Of a stretch of DNA of 64,000 bases, positions 54,325-61,578 are shown piece by piece. Source of the DNA: Hansschlegelia quercus (GTDB lineage: Bacteria > Pseudomonadota > Alphaproteobacteria > Rhizobiales > Methylopilaceae). The position numbers and the translations under genes are program-made. Position 1 is the first letter of the stretch. Every line of letters starts with the position of its first letter. The stretch spans positions 372,001 through 436,000 of the forward strand of contig NZ_SIUB01000001.1 of the NCBI RefSeq assembly GCF_004310425.1, read 5' to 3'. The notes beneath the pieces are model-generated. The model worked only from the letters and a program-made list of their open reading frames with translations. It ran no database searches and had not been told where the DNA came from.

Positions 54325-55674
54325 GTGAGCAGTTCCGTGTTCAACACCCTCAGAAGGCGGATCGCACTCCTCCTGATCGCGGCGAACCTGCCCGTCATCA
54401 TTTTCGCGATCGCAATCGGCAAGCAGGAGTTCACGCTCGCCGATCAGTTCGACCGCGATCGGCTGGTGCAGACCGCGGCTTTGGTCGCGGCGCGCGCCGC
54501 GCTCAACTCACAACCGGGCCGTGCCCCGGCTGACGCTCTCGCGGGCATTCCACATGATGGCGTCGCGACCGCGATCGTCCGGGGGGATGGCTCGCTGGTC
54601 GCCCAGGATGCCAAGGCGTTGAACGACGCCGGCGCAAGCTGGCTGCCGCAGTCCGGTCTTCCCGACAAGCCGGACAGCGACGACTCGCGCATTATGAAGG
54701 GGCGCACGGTCGAGGGCGCCGCCTTCCGCTATGCGGTCGCGCCGATCGAGGGCGGCGACATGAAGGCGGTCGCCGGCGCACGCTTCGACTTCTTCGGCCA
54801 CACGCAGACGCAGTGGCTGTTCTTCGCGCTCGGGCTGCCGGCGCTGATGGTGCTGTCCTGCATCGGCCTTGTCATGTTCGGCATCGAGCGCTTCGTGCTG
54901 CGCTGGATTCGGGCGCTGCGCGCGATGGCGGCGTCGTTCGACGGCAGCCGGCGTGACGTCAAAGCGCCGCCGATCGCCGGCGCCCCCCAGGAATTCGCCG
55001 AACTCGGCGAAGCCTTCGAAGCGATGTCCAGCCGCGTTCAAGACCGGTCTTCCGCGCTCGAGACCGCGATCGACGGACGCGACCGCCTGCTCCGCGAGCT
55101 TCACCACCGGGTGAAGAACAATTTCCAGATGATCGCGAGCCTGCTCGCCCTTCAACGGCAGGAGGCGCCAGCGACCCTCTCTGCGGTGCTGCGCGCGCCG
55201 GAGGATCGCGTCCGTGCGATGGCTGCGGCCTACAAGGTGTCCTATGCCTCGGGCGAGATCGGCCATGTCGGCGTGGCGGCGCTGATCCGCGACGTCGCGC
55301 TTCAGGCGCGCCAGACGACCGGCGGCCGGATCTTCGAGGTGTCGGCGCATTTCCCTGAAGAGGATTTCGAGATCGGCCTCGATTTCGCGGTGTCGCTCGC
55401 GCTGCTCGTCACCGAGCTCCTGAACGCCGCCTCCGCCGCAGGCGAGATTGCGTCCGTTACCGCGGCCGCGCTGCCGAACAGCAAGGTCTCGCTGACGATC
55501 TCCGGCCCGCCGCGCGGGTGGCTTCCGACCACCGGCCTGCCGCACCGGCTGATACGCGCCTATGCCGACCAGCTCTCAACCGGACTCGAGGAGCGCGAGG
55601 ACGGGGCGATCAAGCTCATCATCCAGCTCGCTCAGGACAAGCCGTTCTTCGGGATGCGCGCCGGCGCCGCTTGA
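54325..55674 (+). CDS. Membrane HisKA_2 sensor with degenerate ATPase domain (PhyP/PhyK-like)
   Basis: The 449-residue protein has two membrane helices (about 10-32 and 155-185) around a periplasmic sensor, a HAMP-like linker, and a HisKA_2 helix with the phosphoacceptor motif LLRELHHRVKNNFQMIASLL intact. The ATPase domain is poor: the N-box reads LLVTELLNAASAAG, with no proper Asn spacing, and the Asp-containing G1 box is replaced by ISGPPRGWLP. It resembles PhyP of sphingomonads, which acts on PhyR as a phosphatase, or the PhyK-type kinase found next to ecfG in other genera. The start is GTG at 54325. It is 31 bases after ecfG and probably in its operon. Confidence 0.82.
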   Translation: MSSSVFNTLRRRIALLLIAANLPVIIFAIAIGKQEFTLADQFDRDRLVQTAALVAARAALNSQPGRAPADALAGIPHDGVATAIVRGDGSLVAQDAKALNDAGASWLPQSGLPDKPDSDDSRIMKGRTVEGAAFRYAVAPIEGGDMKAVAGARFDFFGHTQTQWLFFALGLPALMVLSCIGLVMFGIERFVLRWIRALRAMAASFDGSRRDVKAPPIAGAPQEFAELGEAFEAMSSRVQDRSSALETAIDGRDRLLRELHHRVKNNFQMIASLLALQRQEAPATLSAVLRAPEDRVRAMAAAYKVSYASGEIGHVGVAALIRDVALQARQTTGGRIFEVSAHFPEEDFEIGLDFAVSLALLVTELLNAASAAGEIASVTAAALPNSKVSLTISGPPRGWLPTTGLPHRLIRAYADQLSTGLEEREDGAIKLIIQLAQDKPFFGMRAGAA

Positions 55675-55705
55675 GCCCGCGGGTCTCGCGGCTTATCACC
55701 CGCCC

Positions 55706-57511
55706 ATGGCCCCTCCTCTTCTGCATCTTCGCGACATTCGCCTCACTTTCGGCGGACGTCCCCTGCTTGACGGCGCCGAGATCGCGGTTTCGGCGGGCGA
55801 GCGCCTCGGGCTCGTCGGCCGCAACGGTTCGGGCAAGTCCACGCTGCTCAAGATCGCGGCCGGCGCCGTCGAGGCCGATGAAGGCGAGCGCTTCGTGCAG
55901 CCCGGCGCGACGATCCGCTATCTCCCGCAGGAGCCGGATCTTTCGGGTTTCGAGACCCTGCGGTCTTATGTCGAGGCCGGGCTCGCGCCCGGCGACGACG
56001 CTTATCGCGCGATCTATTTGCTCGGCTCTCTCGGCCTGACGGGCGACGAACGGCCGGGCAGCCTGTCCGGCGGCGAGGCGCGCCGCGCGGCGCTTGCCCG
56101 CGCGCTCGCGCCCGAGCCCGACGTGCTGCTGCTCGACGAGCCCACCAACCATCTCGACCTACCCGCAATCGAATGGCTCGAAGCCGAGCTTCGCCGCTCC
56201 CGCTCGGCGCTGGTGCTGATCAGCCACGACCGGCGCTTTCTGCAGACATTGACCCGCGCGACGCTCTGGCTCGACCGCGGCAAGACGCGCCGCCTCAACC
56301 AGGGTTTCGGCGCCTTCGAAGCCTGGCGCGACGACGTGCTGGCCGAGGAGGAACGCGACCGGCACAAGCTCGACCGCAAGATCGAGATGGAGAAGGACTG
56401 GCTGCGCTATGGCGTGACCGCCAGGCGCAAGCGCAACCAGGGCCGCATGCGCGCGCTTGAAGTCCTGCGCCAGACCCGCAAGGATGCGCGCGGCCCGCAA
56501 GGCGGCGTGAAGCTGACGGTGACCGAGGGCGAGACGTCCGGAGCTCTGGTGATCGAGGCGAAGCGCGTCTCGAAGTCGTTCGGCGAACGGCCGATCGTGA
56601 CGGACTTCTCCACTCGCATCGCGCGCGGCGACCGCGTCGGCCTCGTCGGCGCGAATGGGGCGGGCAAGACGACGCTGCTCAACCTCCTCACCGGGCAGCT
56701 TGCGCCGGACGAGGGCACGGTGAAGGTGGGCTCGAACGTGACGGTCGCGACGATCGACCAGCGCCGCGCGAGCCTCGACCCTGACATGTCGCTGCGCGAC
56801 GCGCTGACGGGCGCAAAGGGCGACACGGTCGAGGTCGGCGGCCAGAGCAAGCATGTCGTGTCCTACATGAAGGACTTCCTGTTCGAGCCGGAACAGGCGG
56901 GCTCGCCGGTCAAGGCGCTCTCCGGCGGTGAGCGCGGCCGCCTGCTGCTCGCCCGCGCGCTGGCGCAGCCCGCAAACCTGCTGGTTCTCGACGAGCCGAC
57001 CAACGACCTCGACCTCGAGACGCTCGATCTCCTGCAGGAGATGATCGCCGACTATCCCGGCACGATCCTGCTCGTCAGCCACGATCGCGACTTCCTCGAT
57101 CGAACGGTCGGCTCGGTGATCGCGGCCGAGGGCGACGGGCTCTGGACCGAGTTCGCCGGGGGCTATTCCGACATGGTCGCGCAGCGCGGACGCGGCGTCG
57201 ACGCGCGCGCGGCGGCCTCGGCGCCGAGCCCGAAGAGGAGATCGTCCGAGGTTGCGGCGCCCTCCCCGTCCAAGAAGAAGCTCTCCTTCAAGGACCAGCA
57301 CGCGCTCGACACGCTGCCGAAGACCATCAAGGCGCTCGAGGCCGAGATCACCCGGCTCGAGGCCCGGATCGCAGATCCGGCGCTCTACACGAAGGACCCC
57401 GCAGCCTTCGCCGCGGCGACCGATGCTCTCGGGAAAGCGCAAGCGGAGCGCGCCGCGGCGGAGGATCGCTGGCTTGAGCTCGAAATGATGCGCGAGGAAC
57501 TGGCGGGCTGA
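55706..57511 (+). CDS. uup: Uup-like ABC-F ATPase
   Basis: The 601-residue soluble ABC-F protein has two nucleotide-binding domains. The first has Walker A GLVGRNGSGKSTLLK, signature LSGGEARRAALARA and Walker B LLLDEPTNHLDLPAIEWL. The second has GLVGANGAGKTTLLN, LSGGERGRLLLARALAQP and DEPTNDLDLETLDLL. The linker carries a basic helix typical of ABC-F, and the C-terminal coiled coil (about 520-600) is the Uup mark. Uup affects ribosome function and transposon excision in E. coli. The start is ATG at 55706; the upstream frame extension overlaps the sensor gene. It lies before pal, where tolB would be expected. Confidence 0.93.
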   Translation: MAPPLLHLRDIRLTFGGRPLLDGAEIAVSAGERLGLVGRNGSGKSTLLKIAAGAVEADEGERFVQPGATIRYLPQEPDLSGFETLRSYVEAGLAPGDDAYRAIYLLGSLGLTGDERPGSLSGGEARRAALARALAPEPDVLLLDEPTNHLDLPAIEWLEAELRRSRSALVLISHDRRFLQTLTRATLWLDRGKTRRLNQGFGAFEAWRDDVLAEEERDRHKLDRKIEMEKDWLRYGVTARRKRNQGRMRALEVLRQTRKDARGPQGGVKLTVTEGETSGALVIEAKRVSKSFGERPIVTDFSTRIARGDRVGLVGANGAGKTTLLNLLTGQLAPDEGTVKVGSNVTVATIDQRRASLDPDMSLRDALTGAKGDTVEVGGQSKHVVSYMKDFLFEPEQAGSPVKALSGGERGRLLLARALAQPANLLVLDEPTNDLDLETLDLLQEMIADYPGTILLVSHDRDFLDRTVGSVIAAEGDGLWTEFAGGYSDMVAQRGRGVDARAAASAPSPKRRSSEVAAPSPSKKKLSFKDQHALDTLPKTIKALEAEITRLEARIADPALYTKDPAAFAAATDALGKAQAERAAAEDRWLELEMMREELAG

Positions 57512-57739
57512 CGCAGCTCCGCCTGCGAGCCGTCCTGTTGCAGCTTGGACTCACCCTGCGATCAATCTCAGTCGCCACGCTGAAGCGCCATGATCGCGAC
57601 GCGTTCGCCTTCGAAAGCTGAAGCCGGGACAGGGCGTCTCAGGGTTCGCGGAAACGGCTTCTTAAGCCTAACGGAACCTTCGGTTAACGGGGAGGATGCT
57701 ATGGATCGCGCAACGGACAGCCATAAGGAGTTGAAGGGC

Positions 57740-58264
57740 ATGTTGCGTACCATGCGTATTGGAAACGGCGCGAAGATCGCCGCCGTGATCTGCGCTGCGA
57801 TGCTTCTGGGCGCCTGCGCCAAGAAGTCAGGCGCGGACGGACTGGACGGCGCCGGCGGTTACGGCGCAAATGGCGGCGGACGCGGCGGCCCTCCCGGCAG
57901 CCAGCAGGACTTCGTCGTGAACGTTGGCGACCGCGTGTTCTTCGAGACCGACTCGACTGAGCTCACCTCGACCGCGCGCTCGACGCTCGACAAGCAGGCT
58001 TCGTGGCTGTCGCGCTACCCGCGCTACGCGATCACGGTCGAAGGCCACGCCGACGAGCGCGGCACCCGCGAGTACAACTTCGCGCTCGGCGCCCGTCGCG
58101 GCCAGGTGGCTCGTGACTACCTCGCCGCCCGCGGCGTCGGTGGCGGCCGTATCCGTACGATCTCCTACGGCAAGGAGCGTCCGGTCGCGGTTTGCGACGA
58201 CATCTCGTGCTGGTCGCAGAACCGCCGCGCCGTCACCGTGCTGAGCGGCGGCGCCGGCTCCTAA
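57740..58264 (+). CDS. pal: Peptidoglycan-associated lipoprotein Pal
   Basis: Pal anchors the outer membrane to peptidoglycan as part of the Tol-Pal system. A signal peptide with lipobox LLGAC (Cys about residue 26) is followed by a Gly-rich linker and an OmpA-C domain. Its peptidoglycan-binding loop is EGHADERGTREYNFALGARR and its C-terminal part is ISYGKERPVAVCDD. From the ATG at 57740 (AAGGAG nine bases upstream) the protein has 174 residues. A second ATG at 57701 behind GGGGAGG would add 13 residues before the hydrophobic core and cannot be excluded. cpoB and tilS follow. tolQRAB, normally upstream, are absent here and uup takes their place. Confidence 0.94.
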   Translation: MLRTMRIGNGAKIAAVICAAMLLGACAKKSGADGLDGAGGYGANGGGRGGPPGSQQDFVVNVGDRVFFETDSTELTSTARSTLDKQASWLSRYPRYAITVEGHADERGTREYNFALGARRGQVARDYLAARGVGGGRIRTISYGKERPVAVCDDISCWSQNRRAVTVLSGGAGS

Positions 58265-58279
58265 CGCCGAGCCACCCGG

Positions 58280-58315
58280 TTCCGGCGGCCCGACTTAGAT
58301 CGAGGGCCGCCGGAA
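58280..58315 (+). terminator. Hairpin after pal
   Basis: Perfect twelve-base arms (58280-58291 and 58304-58315) around a twelve-base loop follow the pal stop by 16 bases. There is no T-run, so it may be a partial terminator or mRNA stabiliser rather than a full stop before cpoB. Confidence 0.55.
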
Positions 58316-58400
58316 TCAGCCCTAATTCGGCCGAACTGGGGGCGTAGCGGCAATCTTGCCCGCCGACGTATTTCAAAATCGCCCGGACGCCCGCCAGATC

Positions 58401-59438
58401 ATGAACGCTCCATCGCGCTTCTCGCCGCTCCGCCTTGCAGCGCTTGGGCTCGGACTCGCCTGCGCTGCGCCGGGGGCGGCGTTCGCCCAGGCCGCGCCGG
58501 CCTGGCTCAGCGACCGCGTCGATCAGGTCGAGCAGAAACTGGCCTTCTTCGGCTCGCGAGAGGCCCGCGAGAGCGCCCCGCCCGCCGCCACCCCAGCGCA
58601 GGCTTCCTCGATGGCCGACATCGCGGTGCGGCTGGATCGCATCGAGAACCAGATGCGCACGATGAACGGGCGCATCGAGCAGTTGGAGTTTCAGGGCCGC
58701 AAGAACGACGAAGGCCTCAAGCGCATGCAGGGCGACGTCGACTTCCGCCTGCAGGATCTCGAAAGCGGCAAATCCGGCGGGGCGAAGCCCCAGAAGCGCG
58801 GCGACGCCGCCGATCCCGCTCCAACGTCGACGGCGTCGACCAGCGGACAAGGCGGCGGCTCTTTGGGCGGTTCCTCGGGTCAAAGCGGCGCAGGCGCGCG
58901 ACCGGCCGATCTCGGCTCCACGCGTTCGAGCGACGCGATCGGCGGCCTGCTTGACGACCGCGACGATTCCGACGGCCCGATGCGCATCACGCCTCCGGGC
59001 GCCGGCGGCAATGATCGCACGGCGTCTCGCGACGCTGGCGGCGACGCCGGGGTGCTCGCCGGGGCCGGCGGCCCGCGCGACCAGTTCGACCTCGGCGTCG
59101 GCTTCATCCAGCGGCGCGACTACCCGCAGGCCGAGGCGACGTTCCGCGACTTCCTGCGCCAATATCCGAAGGACGCCAAGGCGCCCGAGGCGCAATACTG
59201 GCTTGGCGAAAGTCTCTACCAGCGGAAGAAATTCACCGACGCCGCCGAGAACTTCCTCGCGATCTACAATTCCGCGCCGCAGTCTCCGAAAGCGCCCGAG
59301 AGCATGCTGAAGCTCGGCATGTCGCTGAACGGGATGGGCCAGAAGGAGCAGGCCTGCGCCGCAATCGCGGAGGCGGGCAAGAAATATGCGCGCATCAAGC
59401 CCCAGTCCGACCGCGAGCTGAAGCGCATCGCCTGCTAA
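58401..59438 (+). CDS. cpoB: CpoB/YbgF cell-division coordinator
   Basis: CpoB links outer-membrane constriction to septal peptidoglycan synthesis through the Tol system. The 345-residue protein has a signal peptide (LRLAALGLGLACAAPGAAFA), an N-terminal coiled coil (VRLDRIENQMRTMNGRIEQL), a Ser/Gly-rich disordered middle (about 120-225), and C-terminal tetratricopeptide-like repeats. The repeats include FDLGVGFIQRRDYPQAEATF, WLGESLYQRKKFTDAAENFL and MLKLGMSLNGMGQKEQACAA. The disordered middle is longer than usual. The ATG at 58401 begins the signal peptide; a longer frame start lacks support. Confidence 0.92.
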   Translation: MNAPSRFSPLRLAALGLGLACAAPGAAFAQAAPAWLSDRVDQVEQKLAFFGSREARESAPPAATPAQASSMADIAVRLDRIENQMRTMNGRIEQLEFQGRKNDEGLKRMQGDVDFRLQDLESGKSGGAKPQKRGDAADPAPTSTASTSGQGGGSLGGSSGQSGAGARPADLGSTRSSDAIGGLLDDRDDSDGPMRITPPGAGGNDRTASRDAGGDAGVLAGAGGPRDQFDLGVGFIQRRDYPQAEATFRDFLRQYPKDAKAPEAQYWLGESLYQRKKFTDAAENFLAIYNSAPQSPKAPESMLKLGMSLNGMGQKEQACAAIAEAGKKYARIKPQSDRELKRIAC

Positions 59439-59505
59439 AGGCGGATCGCCATCCCGAAGCGAGCTCGGAATGACGCGCTGGGGGCGACTGCGCTAACCTG
59501 CCGGC

Positions 59506-60519
59506 ATGCTCGACCGCGCCCCTGCGCCTGACGCCGCGCCGATCCAGTCCGACGAAGCCGCCGCGATCTTCGCGCGCGCGTTCGGCGACGCCGGTCACGT
59601 GCTGCTTGCGGTTTCCGGCGGCGCGGACTCCACCGCCCTCCTGATCCTCGCCGCAGAATGGCGGGACGCGCCGCGCCTCTCGGTCGCGACCGTCAACCAT
59701 GGCCTGCGAGCGGAAGCCGTGACCGAGGCGGCTGATGTCGCGGAACTCGCTGGACGTCTCGGCCTCTCCCACGCGATCCTCGCGGCGCCTGTCTCTTCGA
59801 AAACCCGGATCGAAGCCGCGGCTCGCGAAGTTCGCTATTCGGCGCTCCGCGAGCATGCGGACCGGATTGGCGCCGACGCCATCGCCACCGCGCATACGCT
59901 CGACGATCAGGCGGAGACGGTGCTGATGCGGCTCGCGGCCGGCAGCGGCCCCGCTGGCCTCGCCGCCATGCGCCCGGAAACCACGCGCGACGGCTTGCGG
60001 CATTTCCGTCCGCTGCTCGACGTGCCGAAGACGCGGCTCGTCGCGAGCCTCGCGGCGCGCGGGATTGGCTGGTCGGAAGACGCAATGAATGCCGACTCCC
60101 GCTTCGCCCGCCCCCGCTTGCGGACCGCACGGGACGCGCTCGCGGCGGAAGGGCTGACCGCACGGCGGCTCGGCCGGTTCGCGACCCGCATGGCGCGGGC
60201 GGACGCCGCGATCGCGCACGCCGTGGACCAAGCAGCCGACGCCCACGTCGCAATGGACGCCCGCGATCAGCTCGTCGTCTCGGCGTTTGCTGGCCTGCCC
60301 GAGGAAATCCTGCTGCGCCTTCTCGCCCGGCTGATCGCGCAAGCCGGCGGCGGCGAGCTGCGGCTCGAGCGGCTGGAGCGGCTGATCGGACGCATCCTCG
60401 GCGAACCCAAGGGCGCCGCGACGCTCGCGGGCGCGAAAATCGGCTGGAGGCGGGACGCGATTGTGGTCTCAGCCGCGCCGCCCCGCCGCGATGGCGCGGC
60501 CACAGTCCCGGGCGTATGA
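59506..60519 (+). CDS. tilS: tRNA(Ile)-lysidine synthetase
   Basis: TilS attaches lysine to C34 of tRNA-Ile(CAU), changing its reading to AUA and its charging to Ile. The 337-residue N-type enzyme has the PP-loop LAVSGGADSTALLILAAEW near residue 35, then TVNHGLRAEA, ATAHTLDDQAETVLMRLA and the SRFARPRLRT-type block. It lacks the extra C-terminal domain of longer enzymes. In many alphaproteobacteria tilS lies between cpoB and ftsH; here ftsH is missing and the stop overlaps the start of a small exported-protein gene. Confidence 0.93.
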   Translation: MLDRAPAPDAAPIQSDEAAAIFARAFGDAGHVLLAVSGGADSTALLILAAEWRDAPRLSVATVNHGLRAEAVTEAADVAELAGRLGLSHAILAAPVSSKTRIEAAAREVRYSALREHADRIGADAIATAHTLDDQAETVLMRLAAGSGPAGLAAMRPETTRDGLRHFRPLLDVPKTRLVASLAARGIGWSEDAMNADSRFARPRLRTARDALAAEGLTARRLGRFATRMARADAAIAHAVDQAADAHVAMDARDQLVVSAFAGLPEEILLRLLARLIAQAGGGELRLERLERLIGRILGEPKGAATLAGAKIGWRRDAIVVSAAPPRRDGAATVPGV

Positions 60520-60860
60520 AGAGCGTCATGCGCTTCAGGCTTCCAGGCGTCTTCGCCGTCGCCCTCGCTTATGTCTTCATCGTGTCGGCAGCGCTCAGCG
60601 CTTCCGCGCTCGGAGCGCATGCCGCGCGCGCCGCGATGGGTGCGGAGATCTGCCAGCCGGAGGGCCGCGGCGGTTCTTCGGAGCGTGCCGTCTGCCAGGC
60701 CCTCTGCCAGATCGCCGGCGCGCCGATGATGGCGTCGCCGACGGCGCCTTCTTTCAGCGCGCTCAGCTTGCAGCCATTCTCGGCCATTGCTCGCGAAAGT
60801 GCGCGGCCGGGCGTGCCTGAAGCCATCGAAGCTGCGGCGCGGGGACCGCCTGCTGCGTGA
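60516..60860 (+). CDS. Small exported Cys-containing protein (DUF2946-like?)
   Basis: The 114-residue protein begins with a hydrophobic signal or anchor (LPGVFAVALAYVFIVSAALS) and has three cysteines in EICQPEGRG and RAVCQALCQIAG. This weakly resembles DUF2946-type proteins that often occur beside copper-handling genes. The next gene encodes a PCuAC copper chaperone, which supports a link to periplasmic copper, but this is inference. The ATG overlaps the tilS stop (ATGA), so translation is coupled to a tRNA-modifying enzyme, an odd partnership. Confidence 0.55.
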   Translation: MKSVMRFRLPGVFAVALAYVFIVSAALSASALGAHAARAAMGAEICQPEGRGGSSERAVCQALCQIAGAPMMASPTAPSFSALSLQPFSAIARESARPGVPEAIEAAARGPPAA

Positions 60861-60931
60861 GGCCTCCTGTCGATGAGCTAAAAATTCATTCGCGGCCGAG
60901 GCTGAAGCCAGCCGCCCGGAGCACTGAACCC

Positions 60932-61468
60932 ATGTCCCGCATGATCTACGCCGCAATCCTGAGCGCCTGCGCGCTCACGCTCGTCTCGCCCGCCTCCGCC
61001 CATGAGTACAAGCTGGGCGATCTCACAATCGGCCATCCATGGTCGCGCGCCACTCCGCCCGGGGCAAAGGTCGGCGGCGGCTTCCTCACCATCGAAAACA
61101 AGGGGTCGACGCCCGACCGACTGGTCGCGGTCTCCGCGAGTTTCGCCCAAAAGGCCGAGATGCACGAGACGCTCACCGAGGACGGCGTGTCCAAGATGCG
61201 CCCGCTGAAGGACGGGGTGGAGGTAAAGCCCGGCGAGACGGTGACCTTCGAGCCCGGCGGAAAGCACCTGATGTTCATCGGCCTCGCCGCTCCTCTGAAG
61301 CAGGGCGATCGGGCGAAGGGCGAACTGACCTTCGAGAAGGCCGGCAAAGTCGACGTCGAGTTCGCGGTCGAAGCGGCCGGTTCGAGCCCGAAAAAGCAGA
61401 TGGACGGCGATATGAAGGGCATGGACCACGGTTCCATGGATCATTCGGGGATGAAGCAGGGCCAGTGA
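60932..61468 (+). CDS. PCuAC-type periplasmic copper chaperone
   Basis: The 178-residue protein delivers copper to the CuA/CuB centres of cytochrome oxidase. It has a signal peptide (YAAILSACALTLVSPASA), then a beta-barrel domain with the copper motif: Met and His in KAEMHETLTEDG, Met in SKMRPL, and His-x-Met in GGKHLMFIGL. A second Met/His-rich metal site forms the C-terminal tail (MDGDMKGMDHGSMDHSGM). The start at ATG 60932 directly precedes the signal peptide. A perfect 34-bp palindrome lies six bases after the stop. The preceding exported Cys-protein gene may be functionally linked. Confidence 0.92.
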   Translation: MSRMIYAAILSACALTLVSPASAHEYKLGDLTIGHPWSRATPPGAKVGGGFLTIENKGSTPDRLVAVSASFAQKAEMHETLTEDGVSKMRPLKDGVEVKPGETVTFEPGGKHLMFIGLAAPLKQGDRAKGELTFEKAGKVDVEFAVEAAGSSPKKQMDGDMKGMDHGSMDHSGMKQGQ

Positions 61469-61474
61469 CGCCAA

Positions 61475-61508
61475 GCTATCGCGTCCCGGCGCGCCGGGAC
61501 GCGATAGC
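61475..61508. terminator. Perfect 34-bp palindrome after the copper chaperone gene
   Basis: The sequence 61475-61508 is its own reverse complement over all 34 bases (15-base arms with a self-complementary CGCG centre). It can form a very stable hairpin in RNA, probably ending or protecting the upstream mRNA, though no T-run follows. The perfect symmetry is higher than a terminator needs. Confidence 0.6.
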
Positions 61509-61578
61509 GGCTGGCTCCACAGCCCAGATGGCCCGTGCCGTCGCTTCGAGCGGTCGAATCCCTTAACCTTGCGGTCAG

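Noticed and set aside
59439-59505. Sequence resembling part of the 24973-25078 inverted repeat before tilS
   Set aside because: Only a CATCCCG-like piece and a GGAATGACG-like piece are shared; the arms are short and imperfect, so it is not a supported second copy.
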